Source: Microbacterium schleiferi (GTDB lineage Bacteria > Actinomycetota > Actinomycetes > Actinomycetales > Microbacteriaceae). From it: a DNA stretch of 64,000 nt. The translations under genes were made by a program, and so were the position numbers. Shown here piece after piece: positions 24,933 to 32,820 of this stretch; the first letter of the stretch is position 1; every line of letters starts with the position of its first letter. The notes beneath the pieces were generated by a model. That model did not search any database. It was given only the letters and a program-made list of their open reading frames with translations, and had not been told where the DNA came from. The stretch covers positions 1,178,001-1,242,000 of the forward strand of contig NZ_CP064760.1 of the NCBI RefSeq assembly GCF_015565955.1, in the 5' to 3' direction.

Positions 24933-24978
24933 GGAATGCGTAAGGCCCGGCTCGAATGAGCCGGGCCTTACGCATTCC
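24933..24978. terminator. Perfect 21-bp hairpin after the tRNA-Pro fragment
   Basis: The arms 24933-24953 and 24958-24978 are exact inverted repeats around a GAAT loop (core arm AATGCGTAAGGCCCGGCTC). Such hairpins commonly follow tRNA genes in Microbacteriaceae as terminators. It travels with the tRNA fragment. A diverged copy lies at 34347-34410. Confidence 0.7.
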
Positions 24979-25035
24979 CGCGAGTGATGCAGGTGAGCCG
25001 CCGCCGTGGGGCGCATCCCGACAGGAACGACCGGA

Positions 25036-25218
25036 TTATTCAGGCGGGGCGCATCCCAAAGCTCGCGTCTTCCCTGAAGACTGAAGCTGATGCGTATCTG
25101 ATGCTCGAAGACCTCCGTTGGGGCGGCGCGCGACAGAGATGATCGCCGCGAGAATCGCGATGACGACAATCACGATGAGCAGCTCGACGATTGTGAATCC
25201 GTGGCGCTTCGACGTCAA
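25036..25218 (-). pseudogene. Type IV pilin-like N-terminal remnant
   Basis: From a TTG at 25218 the frame reads LTSKRHGFTIVELLIVIVVIAILAAIISVA. This is a complete prepilin cleavage and methylation site (HG/FTIVE, with Glu5) plus the hydrophobic helix. After that it turns into a short Arg/Ser-rich end with no pilin globular domain. It is therefore the 5' end of a pilin/pseudopilin gene cut off by rearrangement close to the tRNA-Pro fragment. No other pilus genes are visible here. Confidence 0.62.
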
Positions 25219-25340
25219 TTCCAACTCGCCGTAGAGTTGGTCGATAGCGCAAAACTGCTGCGTGATGCCTTTCGCGCCATATCTGCGCATGACTATGAAC
25301 CATGAGCGCGATGCTGACAAGACGGTCGCTGGATTAGAAA

Positions 25341-25880
25341 TTACAACGCGGGAGTGGACAACCCGGCTGCGGTGGTGCGGCGCTCGATACGGAGCGCGTC
25401 GAGTTCAGCCAGCGCCAAGGGGTTGCCGTCCAGGTTGAGCAGCGGCGTGTGCTTGAGGATGAGCGCCTTCTCCGCCTCGCGGACATCCGGCTCGGGGAAC
25501 ACCGCCCAGCTCACCTCGAGATTCTCGTCGATCCAGGCCACTATGCGCGCCCGATCCTCGGCCACGAAGCTGAAGTTGTACTGGTTCGCTTTGCCGACGA
25601 GCGATCCTGCCACCGGCCGGTAACCAAGCACGGCTCCGATGCTGCGGAAGAAGGTGCCATGGCCGCGGCCGCGTAGCTCGTTGCGGAGCATGCGTTTTAA
25701 CAGCGAGGTCGCCTTCCCTATGTAAATGAGTCGAGAGCGACGTGACGCCAGGTGTGTCGGGAACGGCTCGGGTAGCGACGAGCCCACCCGAAGGCGGATT
25801 GCGTAGACGCCGAAGTCGTTCGGGACGATGGCATCAATCTCACCCGCCGGCCGGAACGAGCCATCCTCGAGCAGGTTCAT
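25341..25880 (-). CDS. GIY-YIG nuclease-family protein
   Basis: Protein of 179 residues. FGVYAIRLRVG (G-V-Y) at about residue 23 and LIYIGKATSLLKRMLRNEL (Y-I-G, Arg after it) at about residue 51 give the GIY-YIG core, and later REAEKALILKHTPLLNLDGNPLA supplies the catalytic Glu and the Asn-containing end motif. It is a stand-alone nuclease domain without a DNA-binding partner domain. Its start overlaps the stop of the upstream 437-residue gene (ATGA), so the two are translationally coupled. A role as effector in the flanking TIR-containing locus is possible. Confidence 0.8.
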   Translation of the reverse strand: MNLLEDGSFRPAGEIDAIVPNDFGVYAIRLRVGSSLPEPFPTHLASRRSRLIYIGKATSLLKRMLRNELRGRGHGTFFRSIGAVLGYRPVAGSLVGKANQYNFSFVAEDRARIVAWIDENLEVSWAVFPEPDVREAEKALILKHTPLLNLDGNPLALAELDALRIERRTTAAGLSTPAL

Positions 25881-27190
25881 GATGCGTCGGCGTCCGACGG
25901 CTCTTCCCTGTCGCGCCGACGCATCTTGGAAGCGATGGTGCTCGACACCTTCCCGGCCATGTCCTTCGCATTGTGAGCGACGTCGACGCTGAAGGACGCG
26001 ACCACTTTTGCTCCGCGTGCTCCGAGTCGCCCGGCCGTCTGAACTCCTGCGGCGCCGGCTTCGACCGTAGCGTCTCGCGCCTCGATAGCCGCGATCTTCC
26101 AGCGCTTCTTCTCCAGGGTGACGCGGGTGTCGGAGATGCCGAGCGTCTCGTGGAAGACCAGCACGGCGGCGCCCACCTCATTGCTCGAGCGCACCACTTC
26201 GCCCGGCTTGAGGGGATGGAAAAGCACCTTAGTGTTCGCAGTCACCGCGGCGGCATCCATACGAGCGAGCAGCCGCTCCGTGCTTTTCGCGATGAGATCC
26301 CGGCGCTTGGCGCGGCCCGCCTGAATAGCCTCGCGGTGCCGGTCCAGATCATTTGGCGTGGAGTCGAGCACACGGTCGAGCTCGAGCACTGCCAGGCCGT
26401 CCTGGAGCTGGAAGCAACGTGCCAGAACGGCCAGCCACTCCTCGACCTCACGCTCGGCGTCCTTCGCGACCTCGGCGATATCCCCGACGCGAGACTTCTT
26501 CTCCAGCTTCTCGGCCAGAGCATCGAGACGGCGGAGGGCGTAGGACTGCGTCTCCGCGATGGTCTGCGCAGCACCGTGCAGGCTCGACCAAGTCACCTCA
26601 GAGACGCGGCCGACATGCTCGCGCTTCAGCATGGCGTCGTCGATGACGAGCCCGACCCCAATCATGCGGGCGAGCGCATTGTCCTTCTGTGCCCGCAGGA
26701 TGTCGTCGACCTTCTCGTCGATCACGGCGAGGTAGTCCGTGATCTCCTGCATGGTCTGTTGCATGGCGAGCTGCGCCATGATGCCCGCCGCACCAGCCAG
26801 CATCGCCGGGTTAGTGAGCATTGAGCCGACGGTGCCGGGCTTCACGAACTCGAGGATGTTCGTGATCTTGCCTTTGCTCGTGGTCACGATGGCACGGCTG
26901 ACACTGTCCGACGAGCCCTTCATGGCGTTGCCAAGCTTGAGCGCCTTGGCCGATTCCTCGGTGAGTTTCACCCAGCGACCGGCGCTAGCAGCGACCTCAG
27001 AGCCGCCCTTCGCTGCAGCCGAGCCGACGTTGAGCGCACCGCCGAAGGCGTGCGCTAGGTTTAGGTCGCGCGAGGCGACGCCCGCGGCGGACAGGAAGCG
27101 TTCGACCGCCAGGGGGTCACCGATCACCGCAAGGCCGTCCCCATCACTGACCAGCTCGATCTCGGAGCGCGGCTCGTCCTCGTTCGACAT
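25877..27190 (-). CDS. Hypothetical 437-aa protein with hydrophobic central segment
   Basis: Unrecognised protein. The N-terminus is acidic (MSNEDEPRSEIELVSDGDGLAVIGDPLAVERFL). Residues 85-150 contain a long weakly hydrophobic Ala/Gly/Met-rich stretch (GSMLTNPAMLAGAAGIMAQLAMQQTMQEI) that could insert in membranes. A coiled-coil-like helical region (ALRRLDALAEKLEKKSRVGDIAEVAKDAEREVEE) follows, and the C-terminus is again Ala/Gly-rich ending basic. It is coupled to the GIY-YIG gene and lies 57 bases behind the DUF1883-TIR gene. A membrane-active role in defence is speculation from the hydrophobic segment and the neighbours. Confidence 0.6.
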   Translation of the reverse strand: MSNEDEPRSEIELVSDGDGLAVIGDPLAVERFLSAAGVASRDLNLAHAFGGALNVGSAAAKGGSEVAASAGRWVKLTEESAKALKLGNAMKGSSDSVSRAIVTTSKGKITNILEFVKPGTVGSMLTNPAMLAGAAGIMAQLAMQQTMQEITDYLAVIDEKVDDILRAQKDNALARMIGVGLVIDDAMLKREHVGRVSEVTWSSLHGAAQTIAETQSYALRRLDALAEKLEKKSRVGDIAEVAKDAEREVEEWLAVLARCFQLQDGLAVLELDRVLDSTPNDLDRHREAIQAGRAKRRDLIAKSTERLLARMDAAAVTANTKVLFHPLKPGEVVRSSNEVGAAVLVFHETLGISDTRVTLEKKRWKIAAIEARDATVEAGAAGVQTAGRLGARGAKVVASFSVDVAHNAKDMAGKVSSTIASKMRRRDREEPSDADAS

Positions 27191-27247
27191 CTACGCCCCG
27201 TTCGCCGTGCTGATCTGCTGATTCGAGGCTACCGGGCGCGAGTTTGC

Positions 27248-28024
27248 TCAGGTGGCGTCCACGTCGCGTACTACCTGGACGATCTCATCCGCGATCTCTG
27301 CGATGGTGCTGGTGGCCGTAGTGCGGGCAATTTTGTCGGCCAGCGATGGCGACTGTGACTCAATCTCATCCTTGGAGATCTCGTGCCATATTGGAAGCAT
27401 CCGCTGCTTGCCTGCGATTGACATACCGACGATGCCGTCCAGCTCGTACTGTGGCCAGCCCTTCGCGAAGAACGACTTCGAGAAGACCACGACGCCGAAC
27501 GAAGAGTGCGCTAGGCCGTAGTCGATCTTTCGGCGCAGGCTGTCCCCGATGCTTAGTTCCCCCTTATCCAGCCATACCTTGAGGCCACGTTCGGTGAGCG
27601 CCTTATAGAGGGGGAGGGCGACGGAGGCCTTGTCCTCGCCTGCATGCGAGATGAAGACGTCCCAAGTTTGGCCGCTTTCATCTGGAGTGAGACGAACGGG
27701 CGGCTCAGTCCGGATGCCTGCCAACGATCCGTCCGCCGAGCGTAGCGGCCGAAGAGCCCCTGGCTCGACGTTGACGCTGGCACGGACACTGCTTGCGCGC
27801 AGGCCGGCAAGGTCGATGGTGACGTACCAGTGACGCGTCGACGGAACGACGATCCGTGACGGTGAGACCTTCGCAAGTCCGCCGTAAAAGCGGTGGCGGC
27901 GACCCTGTCGATAGCTATTGAAGTTAGCCGAGTCCATGAGGCGGACGTTCGCCCCGGTGCTGAGCGTCACGACAACCATGGAGCCCTTCTCGACGTTGCC
28001 AAGGTCGTACTTCAGGAAATTCAC
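27248..28024 (-). CDS. DUF1883-TIR fusion protein
   Basis: Protein of 258 residues starting with GTG at 28024 (MNFLKYDLGNVEKGSMVVVTLSTGANVRLMD). Residues 1-90 are a DUF1883 domain (YRQGRRHRFYGGLAKVSPSRIVVPSTRHWYVTIDL). A linker leads to a TIR domain at about residues 127-245 (WDVFISHAGEDKASVALPLYKALTERGLKVWLDKGEL, VVFSKSFFAKGWPQYELDGI), with the likely NADase Glu in YELDGI. DUF1883 is a small beta-rich domain of unknown ligand and plausibly the sensor. The longer open frame to 28147 lacks a sensible start. It lies in the leftward run REase - TIR - 437-aa protein - GIY-YIG. Confidence 0.86.
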   Translation of the reverse strand: MNFLKYDLGNVEKGSMVVVTLSTGANVRLMDSANFNSYRQGRRHRFYGGLAKVSPSRIVVPSTRHWYVTIDLAGLRASSVRASVNVEPGALRPLRSADGSLAGIRTEPPVRLTPDESGQTWDVFISHAGEDKASVALPLYKALTERGLKVWLDKGELSIGDSLRRKIDYGLAHSSFGVVVFSKSFFAKGWPQYELDGIVGMSIAGKQRMLPIWHEISKDEIESQSPSLADKIARTTATSTIAEIADEIVQVVRDVDAT

Positions 28025-28113
28025 GCGGGCGCTCCGTTCGGGTCGATGTCGCTCACTGCATATCGCGATTACAGCAGCGACCTCCGACATGCCCTCCTTT
28101 GCGCTCGACGAGG

Positions 28114-29319
28114 TCACTCGGCGAGCGCAGACAGACTCTCCTCCCATTCGTCGGTAATCGTCTGGATAGGCGCGAGCCGGTCGGGAAAGTCCTTATGCCG
28201 CGCCATTCGTGAGGTGTGCCCGTAACGGAAATCCCACCGTCCAGTCGGTGAGAACAGGCATGCCGCGACGACATCGAAGTCGTCGACGGGGTAGAAGCGC
28301 GACGCAGGATCGCCCTTGGAGGCGCGCGTCTTCTGTACCTCGACCTTGAAGCTCCCGCTAGCGGACGTCTTTGGGCTCGCGTTTTTGCACTCGACCCGCA
28401 CCAGCCTTCCGTCCGTGAGGGTGACGTTGAAGTCGTGCATCGCGTCCACGTCGAGCCGCTCGACCGCGGCGACGTCGGGCGATGATTCGAGCAGGTGCTC
28501 CAGGTGGTACTCGGCGACCCCGCCGCGGACGGCGACGGAGAGCCGGTTGCGGCCACCGATGATGTCGAGGATCTGCTCGCTGGTGAGCGCGAACTGCTCT
28601 TCCAGCACGTGCCGCCGCGGCAGCTCGTCGACCGCCGACTTGCCCGCGAGGGCGACGGCAGCCGAGTATCGCAGCGGTGGGTCCAGGCGCAGGGAGGTGG
28701 CTCGTCGTTCGAGACGCGCGTAGTCGATGAGGCGGTCGGGCGTGAACGCAACGAGTGTCTCCAGGCTGGTGGGGGAGCGGGGCTCGGTGCGTTTCGTTCC
28801 TGGCCGGTTGATCTTCTCCCACACGTGCCAGCTCGACGCTTTGGCCCGCTGGATCGCTGCGTCCTTGGCGTAGAAGGAGATGCCCATCGGCAGAGGGTCC
28901 CAGAGGTTGGCGTCCAGGCCGAGGATGACGCCGTCGGCGAGATCGACCCCGAGAATCATGGTTACGTCCACGCCGGTGACATCGCGTCCGACGGGGTGCT
29001 CTCGCTTCCAGGACTGCTCAGCGCCATATCGGAGCTGGCCGCGGACCTCGTCGTCGGGGCGGTTCTTGATCGAGTTCCGGGTGACGCGGAAGGGATAGAC
29101 GAGCATACCGATCCGCTCGTCGGAGCCAAGCTGTACGCCAAGGTAGATCGGTGCGCGGTGAGGATCGCTCGCGTAGAGCACACGGCCGCCGGATGCACGC
29201 ACCGCGTCGAGGAGGAACGCGCGCAGGTCGCTGCGTCCCTGGACGCGGTATACCTCGCCGAAGGCGCGTCCTGCGAGCGGCTCTTCCTCCACAGGACCCT
29301 TCCGGATTGGGTTATCCAC
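28114..29319 (-). CDS. Restriction endonuclease partner of the cytosine methyltransferase (probable)
   Basis: Protein of 401 residues from a GTG at 29319. The N-terminal 220 residues are of unknown fold. Residues 245-300 look like a DNA-recognition helix region, and the C-terminal part has a PD-(D/E)xK-type core: HDFNVTLTDGRLVRVECKNASP, where D and ExK are placed as usual, followed by FKVEVQKTRA and FDVVAACLFSPTGRWDFRY. It is divergent from a cytosine-5 methyltransferase gene (123 bases between starts), the normal layout of a type II restriction-modification pair. Specificity cannot be read from the sequence. Confidence 0.72.
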   Translation of the reverse strand: MDNPIRKGPVEEEPLAGRAFGEVYRVQGRSDLRAFLLDAVRASGGRVLYASDPHRAPIYLGVQLGSDERIGMLVYPFRVTRNSIKNRPDDEVRGQLRYGAEQSWKREHPVGRDVTGVDVTMILGVDLADGVILGLDANLWDPLPMGISFYAKDAAIQRAKASSWHVWEKINRPGTKRTEPRSPTSLETLVAFTPDRLIDYARLERRATSLRLDPPLRYSAAVALAGKSAVDELPRRHVLEEQFALTSEQILDIIGGRNRLSVAVRGGVAEYHLEHLLESSPDVAAVERLDVDAMHDFNVTLTDGRLVRVECKNASPKTSASGSFKVEVQKTRASKGDPASRFYPVDDFDVVAACLFSPTGRWDFRYGHTSRMARHKDFPDRLAPIQTITDEWEESLSALAE

Positions 29320-29442
29320 CGACGTCCTTGGTCAGGTTGGGCATGTCGGTAGCTGTCGGCAGACTCGTCTCGACGATACTGATCAGACACGCACTGCCCG
29401 CAGAGGCCGGGCCGTGCGTGCACGTATAGGAAGAGGTGGCAG

Positions 29443-30603
29443 ATGGGCGAGCAGCTCCCGGTGGTGAGCCTGTTCTCCGGAGCGGGCGGACTCGACCTCG
29501 CCGTAGAGCGTGCCGACGCCGAGCCCCTTGCCTCTAGCGACCGGGGCAGCGGCCTCCTTCGCGTGTCGGTCGCCACGGACTACAACGAGCCCGCGTTGCA
29601 GACGTTGAAGGCGAACTTCGACGGCGCCGCGACCCTCACCGGTGATATCCGACAGGTCCCCACCGAGCAGATCCTCGCCACCGCAGGGCTGCGGGCCAAG
29701 GAGCCTGTGCTCGTCGTCGGCGGGCCGCCGTGCACCCCGTTCAGCAAGTCCGGATTCTGGCTGGAGCAGAAGCGGGAGAGCCGCGACCCGAACGCTTCGC
29801 TGCTGGACGAGTACGTCCGTGTCGTCCGTGAGTCACGCCCTGAGGCGTTCATCTTGGAGAACGTGCAGGGCCTGACGTACAAGACCCACAAAGCCCAATT
29901 CGACCGACTCCTCAAGGGACTCGGCGAACTCGGCTACAACCCGCAGTGGAAGGTGCTGCTCGCCGCGGACTACGGAGTCCCGCAGCTGCGCCGCCGCGTG
30001 TTCGTCGTCGGCAGACGCGACGGTGAGAAGTTCGAGTTCCCCGGGCCCACCCACTCAGGATGGAGCGAGCACAGCCGCACCGTCGACGCCAGCAAGATCC
30101 CTCACGTCACTGCGTCTCAGGCGTTCGTCGGGCTGCCCAGGCTGGTCCGCGCTGCTGAGGACGAGATCGTCGAGGGCAATTACGGACAGCTCGCGGCGGA
30201 GATCCCGCCGGGACAGAACTACCTCTGGCACACCGAACGCTACGGCGGCCGCAACCACTTCGAGTGGCGCAGTCGCTACTGGACCTTCCTGCTCCGGCTC
30301 GACCCCAACCGGCCCTCCACCACCCTCCAGGCACAGCCCGGCCCGTGGGTTGGCCCGTTCCACTGGGAGAACGTCCGCACCGCCTCCGGAGACGAACGCG
30401 CAAGACGCCTCCGCGTCAACGAGATGCTGCGCCTCATGTCCTTCCCCGACGAATTCAAGATCGAAGGTACCCGCGCGGACGTGCAGCGTCAGCTCGGGAA
30501 TGCTGTCCCGCTTGAGCTTGGCAAGGCTGTGGTCCGAGCGTTGATGGATCAGCTCGGTTATCTCGATCGCCAGCAAGCTGTCCGCGAGGTCGTTTCCGCC
30601 TGA
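29443..30603 (+). CDS. DNA (cytosine-5-)-methyltransferase
   Basis: Protein of 386 residues with the C5-methyltransferase motif series: SLFSGAGGLDLAVE (motif I, SAM), PVLVVGGPPCTPFSKSG with catalytic Cys near residue 98 (motif IV), AFILENVQGL (motif VI), YGVPQLRRRVFVVG (motif VIII), and RQLGNAVPLELGKAV (motif X). The start at 29443 has a GAAGAGGTGGCAG leader. It would methylate the recognition site and protect DNA from the divergently encoded endonuclease. The vsr remnant at 21141 could once have served this or a similar methylase. Confidence 0.94.
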   Translation: MGEQLPVVSLFSGAGGLDLAVERADAEPLASSDRGSGLLRVSVATDYNEPALQTLKANFDGAATLTGDIRQVPTEQILATAGLRAKEPVLVVGGPPCTPFSKSGFWLEQKRESRDPNASLLDEYVRVVRESRPEAFILENVQGLTYKTHKAQFDRLLKGLGELGYNPQWKVLLAADYGVPQLRRRVFVVGRRDGEKFEFPGPTHSGWSEHSRTVDASKIPHVTASQAFVGLPRLVRAAEDEIVEGNYGQLAAEIPPGQNYLWHTERYGGRNHFEWRSRYWTFLLRLDPNRPSTTLQAQPGPWVGPFHWENVRTASGDERARRLRVNEMLRLMSFPDEFKIEGTRADVQRQLGNAVPLELGKAVVRALMDQLGYLDRQQAVREVVSA

Positions 30604-30733
30604 GTGCAGGTTGGTCGCTCAACTGCGGGTTCCGTGACTGTGCGGTCTGCCCAGCTTCGACCTCCCGCTACCAGGGGCCGATCGTCTGCATCAGCTTTGG
30701 CGTTGCGTGTCGCACCGTCCTCCCGTAGAGCAG

Positions 30734-30943
30734 CTACAAGCGCGTATACCTATATGCAGTTCGGATGTTCGCGGAGAAATAGGTTCCGACGCTGTCTGAA
30801 CGCATGAGTTCGATATGCTCCGAACTTGGCACATCGAAGTACTGGTAGATGTTGCCGTTCTTGAACTCGACCTCCAGCGTCTGGCTGCTTTCGTCGTAGC
30901 CGACGGAGGACAAGTTCGAACTCGTTACTGGCTCCCGATTCAT
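30734..30943 (-). CDS. KTSC domain protein
   Basis: Protein of 69 residues: SSNLSSVGYDESSQTLEVEFKNGNIYQYFDVPSSEHIELMRSDSVGTYFSANIRTAYRY. This is the KTSC domain, a small beta-rich domain named after its C-terminal motif; here the Lys-Thr-Ser-Cys part is altered (SVGTYFSANIR). It is thought to bind nucleic acid or protein, but the role is unproven. The start overlaps the herA stop (ATGA), making it the third gene of the SIR2-HerA operon. Confidence 0.85.
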   Translation of the reverse strand: MNREPVTSSNLSSVGYDESSQTLEVEFKNGNIYQYFDVPSSEHIELMRSDSVGTYFSANIRTAYRYTRL

Positions 30944-32820
30944 GGTGTTGCCTCATCTTGATTAGTGGGATCGTTAGCGATCACGCGACGACTGTTTGGT
31001 GTTAGGCGGCGCCATGCCCACGCGACATCGTCATAGTCTTGCGGGACCCGAGGAACATCCCATCCACCGGGATAGTCGCGGCCGATTACCTCTGGATCTG
31101 CGCTGTCGGGCCGCCTGGCCTCGGGCACATCGATAACAACCCGGGTTGGAAGTTTGACGATGTCGCCGATAATCAAGGCTTCACCCGTGCGTAGCACGGG
31201 CACGGCGTCAAATAGGCCCGACAGGTTGTCGGGCAACGTCGACCGTACAAGACCGCGATCTGACGTGTTGCTCAGCCGTAGCACGATGAAAGAGCCCAGC
31301 TGGGAGAGCACGGTCGGCCTAATCTCGCTAGGTCTCTGACTGATGATGAGCGCACCGACCCCGAACTTACGGCCTTCCTTCACGATCCTCTCGACTATTT
31401 CACCTGCCGTATCGTTGCTGTCGTTCAGGTAACGATGGGCTTCCTCCAGTACGACAAGAAGCGGCCGTTCACGCGCACCCTCTGAGAGTTTTCGTGCCCA
31501 CACCAGTGATTCGTAGAGAAGGCGAAGAAGTACACTAACGACGCGCTGTAACACCTGATTTGGGACTCCGGAAAGATCGGCGATCACAATCGGTCTGTCC
31601 GCGCCGAGCCAAACCTTGAGGAACTCGCCAAGGTCTTCCTGGGCTTCGCCTGCCAGAGAAACATCCCAAGGCCCGGGACGGAACAAGAAGTCGTATCTCG
31701 GATCACGCAGCTTGGCTCCTAGCGCATCGGTCTGTCGCCGTAGGTTGATGCTTGAAGCACTGAGATAGATGCGGTCTTTTCCACCCGCTGTGGCCGGTCT
31801 ATAAGTCGGTGGCGTAACAGTCTCGATATCGCCGCGTAGCTCACGGCCGGTCGCATCCAATGCATACGCTCGCGTGTCGTCTGTCTGCGCGCTGGGCGCG
31901 GCGGTATGAGTCGAGAAGTGCATCTCATGCAGCGACATCCAGAGCTTCCTTATGCTGAACGGAAGGGGAGTGTCGGCAGTGACTGCGTTGACGTTCAATC
32001 CGAGCTCGGGGTGACGGTCAGCGTATGCGCGTTTGGCGTCGGTGACGGACGACTGGACGATCGTGGCGGAGTTGTCGTCGACTGGGCCGAGCGCAAGGAA
32101 GATGAAGTCCTCGAACGGAAGAGCCCAGTACGGCAGATACAACTGGTGGGCTGTTCTTGACCCCGGCGCGCTCTCGGTCGCATCAACCTGAAGACTCATC
32201 GCTAAGTCCCCGAAAGCATGGCTGTACTCGCCGTGAACGTCAACGAGAAGAACCCTTGACGACGGAAATCGACTTGGCGAAGCGAGGGCACTGAGGATCG
32301 CGGACACCGTTGTGGATTTCCCACTTCCGGTGCTCCCGACCACAGCGGCATGACGAGTTACGAGTCTGGTCACGTCGATCATCGCCGGAAGGTGAGGTGC
32401 GTTAGCAACATGACCGATCCGAACCGACTTACTGCGGTCCTTCACCTCATAGATGCGATTCAAGTCATTTGTGGTGACTAGAAGGACCCGGTCTCCGATA
32501 GATGGATATCTGGCGACGCCTCGATCGAAGGTGCCATCGCGATGCGCTTCCCCCAACAGTTCTAGACGCATCCATGGCCGTCCGGGAACGGTGCCTTCGA
32601 CAGGCTCATCTAGCTGGGCGGACGAGCCCACTTGTACGACGACAGCGAAGAGATCGACTAGGCCTAGCGGGATGCGGACGTATGCACCCACCTGCCCGAC
32701 GAAGTAGGCGTGTCCACGAGAGAATGTCAATCCGGGTGCCGCTTCGGGGCGAACAGCCGCGGTGATCGTGTCGCCCTGAACGTTAGTCACATCGCCGATA
32801 TGGGTGGGATCGTTACTCAT
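30940..32820 (-). CDS. herA: HerA-like DNA translocase ATPase of SIR2-HerA defence pair
   Basis: Protein of 626 residues starting at 32820 (MSNDPTHIGDVTNVQGDTI). An N-terminal HAS-barrel region (about residues 1-130) is followed by the ATPase: Walker A AAVVGSTGSGKSTTVSA near residue 165, RVLLVDVHGEYSHAF, and Walker B PLLVVLEEAHRYLND. Then come the arginine-finger-side GALIISQRPSEIRPTVLSQ and LSNTSDRGLVRSTLP. HerA forms hexamers; together with SIR2 it forms large antiphage NADase/nuclease complexes. Its start overlaps the SIR2 stop by 8 bases, and its own stop overlaps the KTSC start. Confidence 0.92.
   Translation of the reverse strand: MSNDPTHIGDVTNVQGDTITAAVRPEAAPGLTFSRGHAYFVGQVGAYVRIPLGLVDLFAVVVQVGSSAQLDEPVEGTVPGRPWMRLELLGEAHRDGTFDRGVARYPSIGDRVLLVTTNDLNRIYEVKDRSKSVRIGHVANAPHLPAMIDVTRLVTRHAAVVGSTGSGKSTTVSAILSALASPSRFPSSRVLLVDVHGEYSHAFGDLAMSLQVDATESAPGSRTAHQLYLPYWALPFEDFIFLALGPVDDNSATIVQSSVTDAKRAYADRHPELGLNVNAVTADTPLPFSIRKLWMSLHEMHFSTHTAAPSAQTDDTRAYALDATGRELRGDIETVTPPTYRPATAGGKDRIYLSASSINLRRQTDALGAKLRDPRYDFLFRPGPWDVSLAGEAQEDLGEFLKVWLGADRPIVIADLSGVPNQVLQRVVSVLLRLLYESLVWARKLSEGARERPLLVVLEEAHRYLNDSNDTAGEIVERIVKEGRKFGVGALIISQRPSEIRPTVLSQLGSFIVLRLSNTSDRGLVRSTLPDNLSGLFDAVPVLRTGEALIIGDIVKLPTRVVIDVPEARRPDSADPEVIGRDYPGGWDVPRVPQDYDDVAWAWRRLTPNSRRVIANDPTNQDEATP

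Noticed and set aside
25008..25061. Direct repeat GGGGCGCATCCC (about 40 bases apart) near the tRNA-Pro fragment
   Set aside because: Only two short copies, no further structure; too little to call an element end or binding site.
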